In this document: in pieces, positions 35,401-47,419 of the stretch
Layout of the letters: every line of letters begins with the position of its first letter
How positions within the stretch are numbered: the stretch's first letter is position 1
NCBI RefSeq assembly: GCF_029227915.1
Contig: NC_079884.1
Span: forward strand, 868,001 to 932,000
Source: Hydractinia symbiolongicarpus
Taxonomy: Eukaryota; Cnidaria; Hydrozoa; Anthoathecata; Hydractiniidae
Direction of reading: 5' to 3'
DNA: 64,000 nt
Position numbers and translations under genes: made by a program
The notes under the pieces: generated by a model
Databases searched by the model: none
Seen by the model: the letters and a program-made list of their open reading frames with translations, nothing else
What the model was told of the DNA's origin: nothing

Positions 35401-38400
35401 ACTGTGCTACAAATTTGATCACAAATATTGTTGTAAACTGTTATTTTAATATTTTTTGATTAGCTATGCTAGATACTCCTTTAAATTTGTGTTTCCAAAT
35501 GTTTTTAGCGGATTTTGTTCCACTAAACGGAGCTCTAGGGGTTAAGGTACGAGTGGTTACTTTCGAGGGACAGAGTTTAAGCAAAGCGAAGGTTTTTGAA
35601 GCGAAGAGAAATATTTGGTTCAGTTAGTATAATTATTTAACTGCCTAAATTTCAGTTCTATGAACGTTTAAGATATTCTCTTTATTTTGTCTATGTTTTC
35701 ACATATAAGATGAAAATATCATTACGTTTTCTAGCCATGTGTAAATCTGAAACAAATCAATTTTGAGATTTTAGCTAGCTACAAACGTAGATTTCAAAGC
35801 AACATCCTGCTTAAGCTGTACCTAGCCTATTCTTATTCTTTTAAAGTTTGGTATAATATTATTTATTTTTATGTTGGCGTTGTGGCTAGATAGCTCTATA
35901 GCTACCTAGGTGAAGAGTAAAAGTAGCCAAATGGAGTTTGGCTTGCTAACTAGCTACTACAAAATTCTTAATCAATATTTCTTACAAATGCAGTTTAGGT
36001 AGCAACCTTTTATTACTGTTATAAAAACTTACTCAACAATATAAAATTGCTGAAGGATTTTTTTTAGCTAAAGGGCATAAGGACAGGCTGTTGCCTGTTT
36101 ATTAATTAAACTGAAGTTGTAATAAATTTTTTTTGGATAAGGGTATTGCGCCTGAACACATGTGCAATACCGTCTACCTGTACTAAGTGCACAGCCCGTT
36201 GTTAGCAACAGATTATTTCCTGTTGTTTTGTTTAAGTTGAAGCTGTGATAAGTTTTTTCAAGGGTTTTAATGCCTATATGGATATGCAACACGGTTTACC
36301 TGTATTATCCAAGTGCTAACAGTGTGTATCCTTTGTTATTATGTAAACCGAAGTTACATCAAAGTTTTTTTAAAGGGTATTATGCCTAAACGCATCGACG
36401 ACACAGTTTACCTGTACTAAGCACTCAGTCCAATGTTAATAATGGCTGTTTCGTGTGTTTCTGTTTAACTGAAGTTACAACAAAGTTTTTTTTAAAAAAG
36501 GGTATATAATATACCTATGCGACATTGTTTGCCTGTACAAATTACTCATCCTGGAGTAATATTTATTTTTGAACTTTTAGCAGGAACGTTCTTTGAAAAA
36601 TAATAAGGTTGGCAGACACTGTTTTTGCTCTATGACAGGGTAGCAACGAGTTGTAAATTGTGTTTTTTTTTCAGCCAAAGTTGTGAAAAGTTATCTTTTG
36701 AAAAATATATTACACCGGAAACACCATAATGTTGTGCACCTACTTTTTTGAAATTATATTACAACGGAAACACAATGCTCTGCGCCTCACACGATTTATG
36801 ACATACTATACTAAAGCGCTCCACCTAAATATGTGACACAGTTTACAGTTCTTATTTATCGCTCTTTCAGGCGTTCAACGCGAAGTAACAAAGTTACTTG
36901 TGGCTTAACCCGGCGTTTCGACTCCGGGTCCCCGGCTAGTCTAAATATTAATACCACGGAATTGCATTTTGGATTTAGTCTCTTTTGTTAATTCTAAACC
37001 AATGATCGTAGTCAAAACCTTTTTATTTCTATCGCCTACTTCTACTTCTATTTCTTTTTTTATTTTTAAACTTGTAGGATCCAACTTTATTGTCAAATCT
37101 TATCTTAAACTTTATAACGATTTTAGTCGTATCGCAGGTATAATAAAACATTTCCAAAAAATCGCTACACCACATGCAATAATATTTAATGAATTGATAT
37201 GCCAAAACGTTTTCGTTTCTTTGTTATGAATGTCAAGTGTAGTGCAGTATTATTTAAAGTATTAATTTTCACAGCTTAATTTTTTACAAGCATCTGATTC
37301 TAAAGTCTGATCAGCTAGCGTTTTTTTACTGCTTTGGGCATCTTAAACTTATGACCCTTGCCTTGCCAACTTTTTTTTAAGTAACAATTATACAATGTCA
37401 CAGTCAGTTAAAACATGTCAAAAATGTTCCTTTTAACATATGCACCTTCAGCATTTTCTGCAGTTCAACAGAACTTGCTGGGTCTGCAGTACTGTCAACA
37501 GAACTTTCTGGGTTGCTTGCAACATTTTCGGTCAACCTTTTTTTCTATTATTAAAAAATTACACACGACGAACAAGAATCTGAAATCTTTTAGCCTGTCA
37601 GGGCTTTTCATTAGTCATTAAAACTGAAGAAACTTTAGTCATTTTTTTCCATGGTTTAAATTCCGCGATAAGGTTTACTAATGTCTGTTTCTTGTCATCA
37701 GAGAAATGCATGCAACAGGTATTCAAAAACGAATTTTGATCCGTCTGTGAACATATCATTTCGTTTTAAAGCTTTTTATTTAAACTTGAACGTAATACAT
37801 GCTACTTCATAGAATGATAAATCTCAATGTACCCTGGTACAGGAAAACTTTTTATGGTTAGAATTGCTTGTATTTTAGTACATTAACTACGTATTTTAAA
37901 GCTGTTTTTCTCTTTCAGGTATTTGAAAGGCCACCACCTGGAGTGCGCAAAATTATTATAGCGACCAACATTGCGGAAACGAGGTGTGCTAATATGCTTT
38001 GTATCAATTTTTGCTCATATTTTACTGTTGGTTCCAAATAACCAAATTTTTAACTTCCAACTTAGTAAGAGGCTATAAAACAAGATTTTTGGTATACTTT
38101 ATTTTATGCTTATATGTTTTGTTTCAGCATTACAATTGATGATGTGGTTTTTGTTATTGATACTGGTAAAACTAAAGAAAAGGTAATAATTAGTACGCTG
38201 AATGATTTTTTAAAAATTGCTTTTTCGCAAAATATGCTCGCGCGGTTTGTTCTCAAAAATGCAAAGTGAATTCCACGATGTGCTATCACGCTTTAACGGG
38301 GTTAACAGCACCTGGAAAGTCAGACGGAAAACTTCTGACGAGTTTGCAAGTTAGGGAATGTGGAATAAATTTTTTTTTCTTAGTTTGATCAAAGAAAGCC

Positions 38401-41400
38401 CGGAAAAAAGATTTATTAAAATGATAGTTTCTCATTACTCATTTTATCACTAAATCTTTGCTGTTCGATAAATGTTTGCTTCCACAATGCTAGAATTTTG
38501 TCAGAAAAATAAATGACTCTTTGACGTCTGAATTCAGGAAAACTCAAAATTTTTTATTTAAGATAATACGAGTCCTGCAGTAATTTATGGGAAAAATTTT
38601 TACAGAAATGTGAGAACTATTACTTCAGTAATTTTATATATTTCTCATGCATGGTTAATAGCTAATTTTTAGTCGTTAGTTGCATGACTTCTCTCTTCAC
38701 TGATTATATTGTACGACTCTTGTCAGACTAATTCCATGTTCTGAAAGTAAGACTATCTTTTTTCTTATGTCTCTTTCACGTCGGAACGTTAGAAAAGTGA
38801 CGAATTTCATGTAGGGAAAGTTGTTAAGTTAACCGCAGAACATATTTGAACTTTTTTTAGACTTACGATGTTGAAAAAAACATATCTTGCCTTCAACCTG
38901 TTTGGATAAGCAAGGCATCTGCTAAGCAAAGAAAAGGAAGAGCTGGAAGGTACCATATTAACATTGATTCTTTTCGTTAACATTTGTGACATTTGAAATT
39001 AAAGTTAGATTTTGAAACTTTTTTAGAGTTCAAAAAGGAATTTGTTTTCACCTGTATACTCAGTATCATTATGATAATTTTCAAGAATATCAACTTCCAG
39101 AGATGTTAAGAACACCTCTTGATCAACTCTGCTTGCAGCTGAAGGTACAATGTTTGCATCGTTTAATTTCCATCTTATTTGATAGCTAGAGTACTTGTGT
39201 AACTGTAAGGACGAGAAATGTTTAGCTAGCTTAGTGCTAATGTTGTCAGTTTGTCATAGATACTAAGACTTGGAAAAATGTGGAAATTTCTTTTAAAATC
39301 CATTGAACCTCCATCAAAAAAAGCTGTAGATAACGCTATCGAATGTTTGACTCAAATGGTAAGGTTGTTCAAACATACTTTTATTTTTATTCAGAACGCT
39401 ATCGTACAATATATGTAAGATGTAACTAGTAGTTTTTTTTTTTGCCATCTTTAGAGAGCGCTGGACGAACATGAAGATCTAACACCGTTAGGTTACCATT
39501 TAGCAAAGATCCCAGTTGCTCCGAAAGTAGGACGAATGATTTTGTTTGGTGCCATCTTCTCTTGTCTTGATCCAGTATTGACTATTGCTGCTAGCCTCGA
39601 CTTCAAAGATCCTTTTTATATACCCATTGTAAGTAATTTGGATAAAATTTGTGCTATATATTTTTTTTGTTGATATAACTACTGCGAAATAAGAGAAACA
39701 TATTTAAAATAAAAATTGAAAAGTTGACAAAATTCAGTAGTATGTCATTCTAGTTTTTGGAATGTTTTTGATTTAACGAAAAGTAGTAAATTGGAAAGAG
39801 ATCTTGTATCAGCGAGTTATAGCAAATAGTGGGATCCCTAAGAAAAGAAGATACCTCAAGCCCACATAAGATTAGTGGTGGATACCCAGTGGAAAGTCAA
39901 AATTACAGGTTTTTTTGTAGAAAGTTAATCCTCTCACATTTTAGTGGCCGATGTCACCTTGCTTTTCAGCATTTCTATGTTTTTAATTTTTCATGATTTT
40001 CACAGCACAAAGAAAAAGAAGCTGACGTGAAGAAAAACGAGTTGTCACGTGGTTCAAAAAGTGATCATATCATGCTTATTAATGCATTTAAGGTGAAAGT
40101 TTCTTCTGTCGTGGTAGTCGTCTCTAAAGAAAGCTGTAATGAATATTTGGCGGCAATTATTATGGGACTTTTTTCTATTTTTCTCGATTTGACCGATTCG
40201 ACCATCTTAATAATTGTTTCGAACGATTCAAACGTACATCTTATAAAACACCAAAAATACAGAAGCCTTGATGGGTTGACCGACTCCTTAATTTTTCTAG
40301 ATTTATGTTTCCTTGTTACTGTGTCTTTTGTAGTTACGCTGTTATCCTTTATTTACTTTTTCAGGGATGGGAAGAATCAAAGTTGATGGGTACTGAGGGA
40401 CAATATTGCTGGAGATATTTTTTATCGATAAATACGTTAAGGGTGACTACTTTTTTGTTTAAAAATGTTTAAAGTTTGAGATATGGAAAATAAAGGAAGA
40501 GAAAAACGGGGGAGCAAAATACTAATGTTGGAAAAATATGAAGATGTTTGAGATGTTTCTCCAATAGATGCGCGATATTATTTTTGGCAAACGTTGTGCA
40601 AATGATTTTATATTTTATTTTCCAGATGATTGACAACATGAAGAAACAATTTGCACAATTGTTGTACGACATTGGGTTTGCAACGAATTCATCAAGGCAG
40701 CGATATGTGCTGGTTTGTATCCTAATGTTGCGAAGGTGATCCCAGGGAAAGAAGGGAAAAAGAGGTGAATTTTGTCTCTGAACTGCGATATGACGTCACA
40801 CAATTTTGCGTATTAACGTAACGTCATCACTTTGCATTTGGAACATGAAAGAAATTTTTTAGTACGTCATTGTGAAATGAAAAATCCGTCCGACAATTTG
40901 TTAGACAATTTGTATACCGTCGGACTAAAACGTTCTTTTTATGTATTACTTACAGTAAAAACACAGCAAAGTGGATACATACTTGAAATTGTTTGTTGTT
41001 GTGTACTGTTGTTACAAGCTCAAGTGTTTTGAACGTATGCTTTCGCGCGAACTTTTGCTTTCAACGTGGATGTATATTAAGAATATATTTTTTAGGCCAC
41101 CGAAGTTAGGTACTGTGTCGTATGGTCGTGTTGAAATCCATCCAAAGTCAGTGAACAGTGACGTTCGACAGTATGAATCACAATGGTTGATTTATCATCA
41201 AAAAATGAGAACGAACAAGGTAAATTTTCACGTTTTAACTGCCAACATGGTTGATTTTTTGTCTGGTGTAAATTTGGGTGCGGACTTCTTTAAAATACTG
41301 AATATACAAAAAAGGGGCTTAAGGGGCTAAATAAAGGAATTACGGTACTTTAAGAACTTCAGCTTCTGCGTTTTACACACGTGGGTTCGTGTTTTAACCT

Positions 41401-42887
41401 TGCGTGTTCACGTGACAAAAATGTTAAACTTGATAACAAGGTTACACGCAATTCTTTGATAAGTTCTTATGTTGCATGTTTATCTTTTGTCGAAAATTGA
41501 TAAAGAAAATAAGAGATCTATGTTTTGAGGAAAGAAAAACATATGCGAAATGCGAAAAGAAGATTATAAAAAAAAATGAAGACGTCTGTGGTTGTTAGCA
41601 GCCATGCTTTACATCCAATAATTACAAATAACTTTACTCAAAGATTTTTTTTGTTTTAGCTTTATTTGTTTGACTCGACGATGATTGCACCATTTCCGCT
41701 TCTATTTTTTGGTGGCAAGATTACTGTTCATCAAGAAAATGGTCACGACACAATAGAAGTGGATGAGTGGATTAAGTTTCATTCACCCTTGAAGACTGCT
41801 CAGTTGGTTAAGGTAGCTGCTGCCTTGTACTACAAAGCTGATACACTTTTACCCTTTCTAATATGTTGACGTTATTTTTAGAAATTACGTCATGAACTAG
41901 ATATTCTGCTAAACAAGAAAATCAACAATCCAGCTATGGAGCTGGGAGTTGGTCACATGACTGAATCACGTGATGAAAGGATATTGGCAGCAATAATAGA
42001 TCTGATAACCACTGAGAAAGTCAAGGTTTGTGTGATATTTGCACAGATTATATGATTTAGCAGTGGCCCCTTGAACGTTTTTTATGAGAAAAATATTTTA
42101 GGGTTTAGCCTGGATGTTTGTAAACTTTAAAAGACATTTTCGGAAAAATATAGACCCTGACCCTTGTTTATACCTTTAGAATATTTTTTAGCAAGAATCC
42201 GGCCAATTTTTAGCAAGACCCCGGCCAATTTATCAATTTATTTTTCAACTTTCTCCATATTTCGCAGGTTAGCAATTAAAAGTACCTATAATCTCGTGTT
42301 TCTTTTACAAAAATGTCTGGATTTTCTAATTGGAAAGTTTACTAATAGGTGCCTCATAAAGCCCCCCCCCCCCCCCCCCCTTGTTAATTTTTCAGTTTTT
42401 TAACCCCGGAATTATTAGGACCCTGCCCTGTTTATTCTTTTTAAAGAGAATGACGTTTTTTGCGAAATTAATCTGATCATAACCCCTTGCCACTTGCGAG
42501 TAAGGTTTTTAGAAAATATGTTCAACTAATTATTTATGGTTACTTGATTGTTTTGAAGAGTATGGTACAATGTTTTCTGTTCACTACTGAATTTGAGAAA
42601 AATTACGTTTCATTTATAGTATTGTGGCTAAATATTGACCTCATGCAACTATTATCTTAAGGGAAATTGTGTGCGGTGTGATTAATTAGTGTTACTAAGT
42701 GCGATGAAAGAATTTCAATTACCAATGAAGATTTTTTTTAACTTTACCGCCTATGATGACGTCATTGTCATGTTTCACCAAGCGCTGTCATTGATGCCTG
42801 TCATAACTCACACCCAGTTTGTTGTCAAAATTCTTATTGTTTAATGGTGTTTATTTTTAGACGAAATCGGATACAGGTTACAAATGA
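29433..42887 (+). CDS. DHX36: DHX36-type DEAH-box G-quadruplex helicase, 5' exon not located
   Basis: Exons: 29433-29608, 29680-29749, 30127-30524, 31049-31087, 31301-31375, 31455-31550, 31841-31914, 32906-32980, 33065-33176, 33252-33316, 33913-33994, 34079-34179, 34322-34424, 34860-34947, 35020-35075, 37919-37983, 38128-38182, 38861-38949, 39027-39144, 39260-39358, 39455-39628, 40006-40092, 40365-40442, 40626-40764, 41096-41219, 41660-41812, 41882-42025, 42861-42887; about 987 codons (human about 1008). Exon 1 has an Arg/Gly-rich stretch and [16 protein letters not shown], the DHX36-specific motif that binds G-quadruplexes. Helicase motifs in order: [47 protein letters not shown]; then HA2 and OB-type regions. 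Introns after 29749 and 35075 need GC donors. Exon 40626-40764 is 139 nt where 140 is needed, so frame is lost near 40680. Confidence 0.93.
32165..32825. mobile_element. TTAA-flanked MITE in a DHX36 intron
   Basis: Flanked by TTAA on both sides (32161-32164 and 32826-32829), with inverted ends CTCTATTCAGTCAGG and CCCTATTCGGTCCGG (13 of 15 matching). Just inside each end is a G/C palindrome (GGGGTTCCGCCCC; GGGGGGATCCGCCCCCC) and a TTAATAACT motif, also inverted. No ORF. TTAA duplication fits piggyBac- or Kolobok-class elements. It lies between exons 31841-31914 and 32906-32980. Confidence 0.75.
36080..36560 (+). repeat. Four-copy tandem repeat of about 112-122 bp in a DHX36 intron
   Basis: Each unit has a CTGAAGTT-like box (GAAGTT in three copies, GAAGCT in one), AAGTTTTTT-like run, AGGGTATT..GCCTA, then TACCTGTA and a C/GTGC.CAGT block; CCTGTA recurs at 36177, 36299, 36411 and 36532. 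Copies are diverged by point changes and small indels. Degenerate traces continue to about 36860. No coding capacity. Confidence 0.8.
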
Positions 42888-43149
42888 TGTCAACATTATA
42901 TAAGACAGCTTGTGATGAAACCGATATAATCATCGAATGTTATGACAAAAAATAGATGAAATTCTTATGCCATCGAGTTATCCCGATGCAAAACCGCTAA
43001 TATGTTTCTATTGGTTTTCTTCAAGGTTGCATGGAGCATGCATCTGTATGTGTGTGATTTAAGAAGTAGCATTTCCTAAAAATTGACACTGGAATGTTTG
43101 TATAAATTGCAGTGTCAAAATTGAATTGTTAAACTTTCATGTTGTTGTC

Positions 43150-43155
43150 AATAAA
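43150..43155 (+). terminator. DHX36 poly(A) signal
   Basis: AATAAA about 260 nt after the DHX36 stop codon (42885-42887), followed by a T/G-rich stretch. Confidence 0.5.
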
Positions 43156-43747
43156 ATGGACACTCCAATCTTGTAGAATCGTTTTATATTCTGTTCCCAG
43201 TATGTTTTAGTTAGTAGAACTATGGTTTGTTTATATATTTAAATGTATATAATTTATAAATTTTAATGCATTGATGCATATTAACTTTCTTTATCGTATT
43301 GTTTCTTTTCTTTGTTCTTAGCCCCTAAATTTTAAGCTGAACTTCGACTAAGGAAAATTAACATAGAAAGGGCTCATATATGCTGTGTCTGGTTCATGTT
43401 TTTATTGTCGTTAGTCTTGCCGCACTTTCACGAGCCCTATTAAAATTTTCCTATGAATTTTGCTTAATCTGGTACAATTTATCATATAGATCCTGGAATT
43501 TCTAGACGCAAAAGCACACATTAAACTTATTTAGCAGAGAAACCCACTACCTACAACTTGTTAATAGACGGGTGAAAACGGAATTCACTTTAGATGATAG
43601 GGAACAGAAAATTGTGTACCAGAATTAAAAAGTGTTTGTATAAATGATTTACACGTCTTTTCTTACAAAATAACATACACACGATATCATAAACAAAGTT
43701 AAATACATTTAAATTATCAACGTCATATATTACGAAATATTCACAGT

Positions 43748-43753
43748 TTTATT
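43748..43753 (-). terminator. Poly(A) signal of the SIS-domain gene
   Basis: AATAAA on the minus strand, 114 nt beyond the stop codon at 43867-43869. With the DHX36 signal at 43150 this defines a convergent pair about 600 bp apart. Confidence 0.5.
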
Positions 43754-43866
43754 GACATTGTCAATCTCTGTATTGACAATGTAATCAACAGTCGTTCGGC
43801 TTCGTTATTTTTCACAAAAGCAATCCAGCAAGCGTTAACAACGCTAAAGTCAACAAATGTTTCTTG

Positions 43867-45072
43867 CTATTGCGTACGTGCAGGAGCTTTGTAATCAATC
43901 ACTGTTTTCACTAACCCTTTTGGACGGTCAACGTTTTTGTTCTTATGCAGAGCCATATAAAGTGATAACATTTGTAAAGGAATGACAGTGAGAATAGCAG
44001 CCAGACAATCGATGGTTTTGGGAACTTTAATTAGTTGGTCTGACATATTGGCAACTTCATTGTCATCGCTCTCACAAATGAGAACAGGGCGTCCGTTTCT
44101 AGCTTGCACTTGCTGTAGTGCGTTCATACACTTGTCAAATACTGCGTCACGCATAATTATCATAATTATTGGTATTTGCTCATCGATAAGGGCGAGTGGT
44201 CCGTGTTTTAATTCACCGGAATGAATGCCTTCTGAATGAATGTTGGTGACTTCTTTCATTTTGAGTGAACCTTCCAGCGAGCTTGACTGCTGATAACCTC
44301 TTCCCATGAGCAGAATACTCTCTTGGTCCAGCATGCATTTCGACAATTCCCGCAGCTGGCTGCTACACGTCAAAACTTTTTCGATTTTTTCTGGAAGAAA
44401 TTCCAACTCTTTAATTATTTCATGGATTCTTTGAACTTTCGTGCGTTTGTCAGAAGCCAGGTGCATGGCGAATAATACCATAGTCAGGAATTGGCCTGTG
44501 TATGTCTTTGTGCTGGTGACACCATATTCTTTCCCTGAGTGGATATCCAAAGTAAAATCAGTGATGCTACTCAACGTGCTGTGGCTGTTGTTGGTGACAC
44601 ACATTGTCAATGCGTCACGCTTTCTACAGTATTGACAAGCTTGGATCACTGAACTTGTTTCACCTGATTGACTGATAAAAATACATACGTCATTTCGAAA
44701 TACAGGAACCTCGCGGTCTAAAAAGTCACTCGCCGATTCAACAAATACTGGTAATTCAACTAATTCTTCCATAATTTGGCGAGTTCCAATCGCAACATGA
44801 TAACTCGAACCAGCTCCGATCACGATTAGTCGTTTACATCGCAAAATATCATCAGTGTGTTTCGAAATTTCATTCAAAAATACTCGCTTGTTTTCAAAAT
44901 TTACTCGACCGAGCATTGCTCGACGTACGCTTTGAGGCTGTTCAAAAATTTCTTTTTCCATGTTAGTTTGTTTTGTTGGTGTTTCTTTGTTATTATTTTT
45001 ATCGAACTGCGTTATGTTATACGCCCTTGTGCAGTGCTTTTTCACAATGTTAATCGCTTGTTTCATTGGCAT
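43867..45072 (-). CDS. Stand-alone GFAT isomerase domain (double SIS), intronless, 401 codons
   Basis: Clearly homologous to the C-terminal half of eukaryotic glutamine:fructose-6-phosphate aminotransferase (GFPT/GlmS). It begins its match at MEKEIFEQPQSV (residue 38). SIS-1 holds IGAGSSYH, SQSGETSS and STKTYTGQ; SIS-2 holds GRGYQQSS, EGSLKMKEVTNIHSEG and GELKHGPLALID; the tail reads RPKGLVKTV. Residues known to act in isomerisation (Glu in KEVT, His in LKHGP, C-terminal Lys) are kept. The N-terminal glutaminase domain, about 300 residues with a catalytic Cys, is absent and replaced by 37 Lys/Asn-rich residues. No glutaminase motif is seen upstream to XPR1. It may be an ammonia-dependent isomerase or a regulator. 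Lack of introns beside intron-rich genes suggests a retrocopy. I leave the symbol empty because the function is inferred. Confidence 0.9.
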   Translation of the reverse strand: MPMKQAINIVKKHCTRAYNITQFDKNNNKETPTKQTNMEKEIFEQPQSVRRAMLGRVNFENKRVFLNEISKHTDDILRCKRLIVIGAGSSYHVAIGTRQIMEELVELPVFVESASDFLDREVPVFRNDVCIFISQSGETSSVIQACQYCRKRDALTMCVTNNSHSTLSSITDFTLDIHSGKEYGVTSTKTYTGQFLTMVLFAMHLASDKRTKVQRIHEIIKELEFLPEKIEKVLTCSSQLRELSKCMLDQESILLMGRGYQQSSSLEGSLKMKEVTNIHSEGIHSGELKHGPLALIDEQIPIIMIIMRDAVFDKCMNALQQVQARNGRPVLICESDDNEVANMSDQLIKVPKTIDCLAAILTVIPLQMLSLYMALHKNKNVDRPKGLVKTVIDYKAPARTQ

Positions 45073-45142
45073 GTTGTGAGTGTGTGTGTGTTGCTAGCTA
45101 GATAGAAATCATAAATCTATCTTCCACCTCCAATATTCCTTC

Positions 45143-45150
45143 TATTTATA
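45143..45150 (-). promoter_or_regulatory. TATA box of the SIS-domain gene
   Basis: TATAAATA on the minus strand, 71 nt upstream of the start codon (45070-45072). A second CTATAAATAA-like sequence lies about 13 nt away on the other strand. Between it and the ATG a CTATCTAG could act as a splice acceptor. Confidence 0.45.
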
Positions 45151-47419
45151 AGTGCTATAAATAACAAATAAGAGGTCGATTATTTCAACATCCGAAAGCT
45201 CATGACATATCGCATGCTTGTTTTTAATACGTTAATCATGTCGTTAACAAAACAAGAATGCAGTTCGTTTTTTCGTGCAGCTTTTACACTGCGATGCAAC
45301 ACAAAACGATCGCTTATTTTAGCCTTACAAATCAGTTCTGTTCCTTAAAGACCTGAACTTTCCCAATGTGTTTTTTAACTAAACGCGAAAAGCTCATAAT
45401 AAACAGACCGCGTTATTTATGTATTTACAAAAAAGACCTTTGAACCCTATTGCAAACATATTTAATAGTTTACTATTATGAAGTCCATATGTAGTCGTCT
45501 AAAAGACAAAAGTGTTTTTGTGGATTAATTAATATATAATAACCAAAAAAAAACGAAAATAAAATTTTTTGGAAATTTATAATTATTTTGAGATTCTTTT
45601 AATTATATTGTTCATATCTAAGGTCATTCTCTGTCATGGTATTTAATCGTAATAAAATTGCAAATCCCTAGATTGTTTAATTTGAACACTTTGTGACGCC
45701 GTAGCTGAATTTTCACACACAAAATTTTAAGAGATTGTCTTGCTTGCTGCCTCTAAAATGTTAACTAAATTTTCGGACAGAGTCAGATTCTGAAAGGTAT
45801 AGCATCCAACAGAAGTTTAGGTCAGACTTTCACCAATTTATCAATCATTTCAAGGCTCATTTGTTTCTTTACAACAAGGGCGACTTAGTGTCGCTTGATA
45901 TTTTCCTGTATACGCAACAGTAATATATCCACATTATTAAAAGTTACGGCGCCCCGAAGTACACAGAGAATTTACGTGTACCAAAAGTGACCTAAACTCT
46001 CCTCCTCCCCTTTCCGGACCCTGAATAAATGATCCGTGGAGACAAGGTTCACTGATTTTTTCTAACAGTTTCTGTATAATGCTAGATGAATCAGGATTTC
46101 TATTCCGATGACAATCTTGAATCATTTCGACTGTTCGTTTCACTCGCTAGCACTCCAGCTGCAAGAAAATCCCTAGGGACGAGGTTGTATTTGTTGAACA
46201 ACAACATGTATAATTTTACGATAATATCACGTTACATAAACGTGATTCTACCACTGTTAAAAATTTGTTTTAAGTGCTCGAATGGAATGTGGATTAAAAC
46301 ATTTCACAAATAGAGTTCAAAGTATTTATCCCGCAGGCTATCACGTTCACGTGGACATGTGAAAGTTGTGTAAAAACACTGATGCCTAAATACATTTACT
46401 AGTAAATCAACATTTCTAAAAGAAAACTCACGACTCCTGGGAAGCTTATTGGGAACACGTATAGAAGAATGTGGAATAGAGAACAAATTAAAAATCCGGT
46501 CTAATTATTTCCTATTTCTCCTAAACAAAATAAAAGCCAAACGGCTGCTTCTCTGGTTGTCAAACAAGTACAACTGGATTGACTGCTACGTGCCAACACA
46601 TCATCGGACGTCGTGTGTCTAGCGGCACGCTATTTATATTTTGCAGACCAACTTTTCCAGCTCCAAAAATAAAAGCAACCCAAATCATATGTTACTGACA
46701 GACATAACACCCGTTCTTTATTTTGCACGATTTCGATCGTTTGTGATGGATTACACGCGTATTACGGACTTTTTTCGTTTAAATTCTGCGGGGAAAAAGA
46801 TTCATCAACGTTATGCTACAACATATCGCGTATTTGCAGGAATGCGCTAACACAAAAACGAGCGAAAATATAATCAGGAGTTATATTCGCAAATGATCGC
46901 TCCTGAAAAAATTCGCCTAGGTTCGGTTTTTGCACTAAAACAAATAAATCGTTCCTTTCGTACGGCATAAATATTTTTTGCATGAAGTGGTTTTCTCGGA
47001 AAAACAAACAAGTTTGCTCTTCCACGAGAAAAGCACGTCTCTGCTTTGTTAAGACTTATCATGAATAGATCTGTCACATCATGTATATGATAATTGAACA
47101 TTTTATGGGAAACTATTCTGCGAAAGTTGTGGTTTTCGCATGAACTTTCTCTGCTGTTTTGTAACAGGTTAATCAGACTGTTAGCTTTTTCTTTCAAGAG
47201 TCGTTATGAAGATGACCACAACATATTTTGCAAGAAAACTATCAAAATTATTTTCACAAAAAGAAATAAAAAATCGAAAAAAAAAAACTAGCATATATAT
47301 ACAACTTGTAAACAATAAAACATTTTTGAAATATACTACTTTCCCTAACATGTCAATGAAACGTCAAGGGGACGAGTGATTTTTTTTTCGAGTAGGTGTT
47401 TAAACGATACCTCGATAAG
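45151..47419. other. Intergenic between the SIS gene and XPR1; no gene seen
   Basis: Short ORFs on both strands (for example 46874-47197 minus, 46641-46850 plus) have no recognisable motifs. The stretch should contain the XPR1 3' UTR at its right end. No glutaminase-domain motif is visible. Confidence 0.45.

Noticed and set aside
40677-40697. A 21-nt GT...AG stretch in DHX36 exon 24 that might be an intron restoring frame
   Set aside because: It is too short for an intron, and removing it does not restore the needed phase.
43867-45072. Bacterial contamination as the source of the single-exon SIS gene
   Set aside because: The protein is of the eukaryotic GFPT type (EIFEQP start) and lies between two intron-rich animal genes, without a junction.
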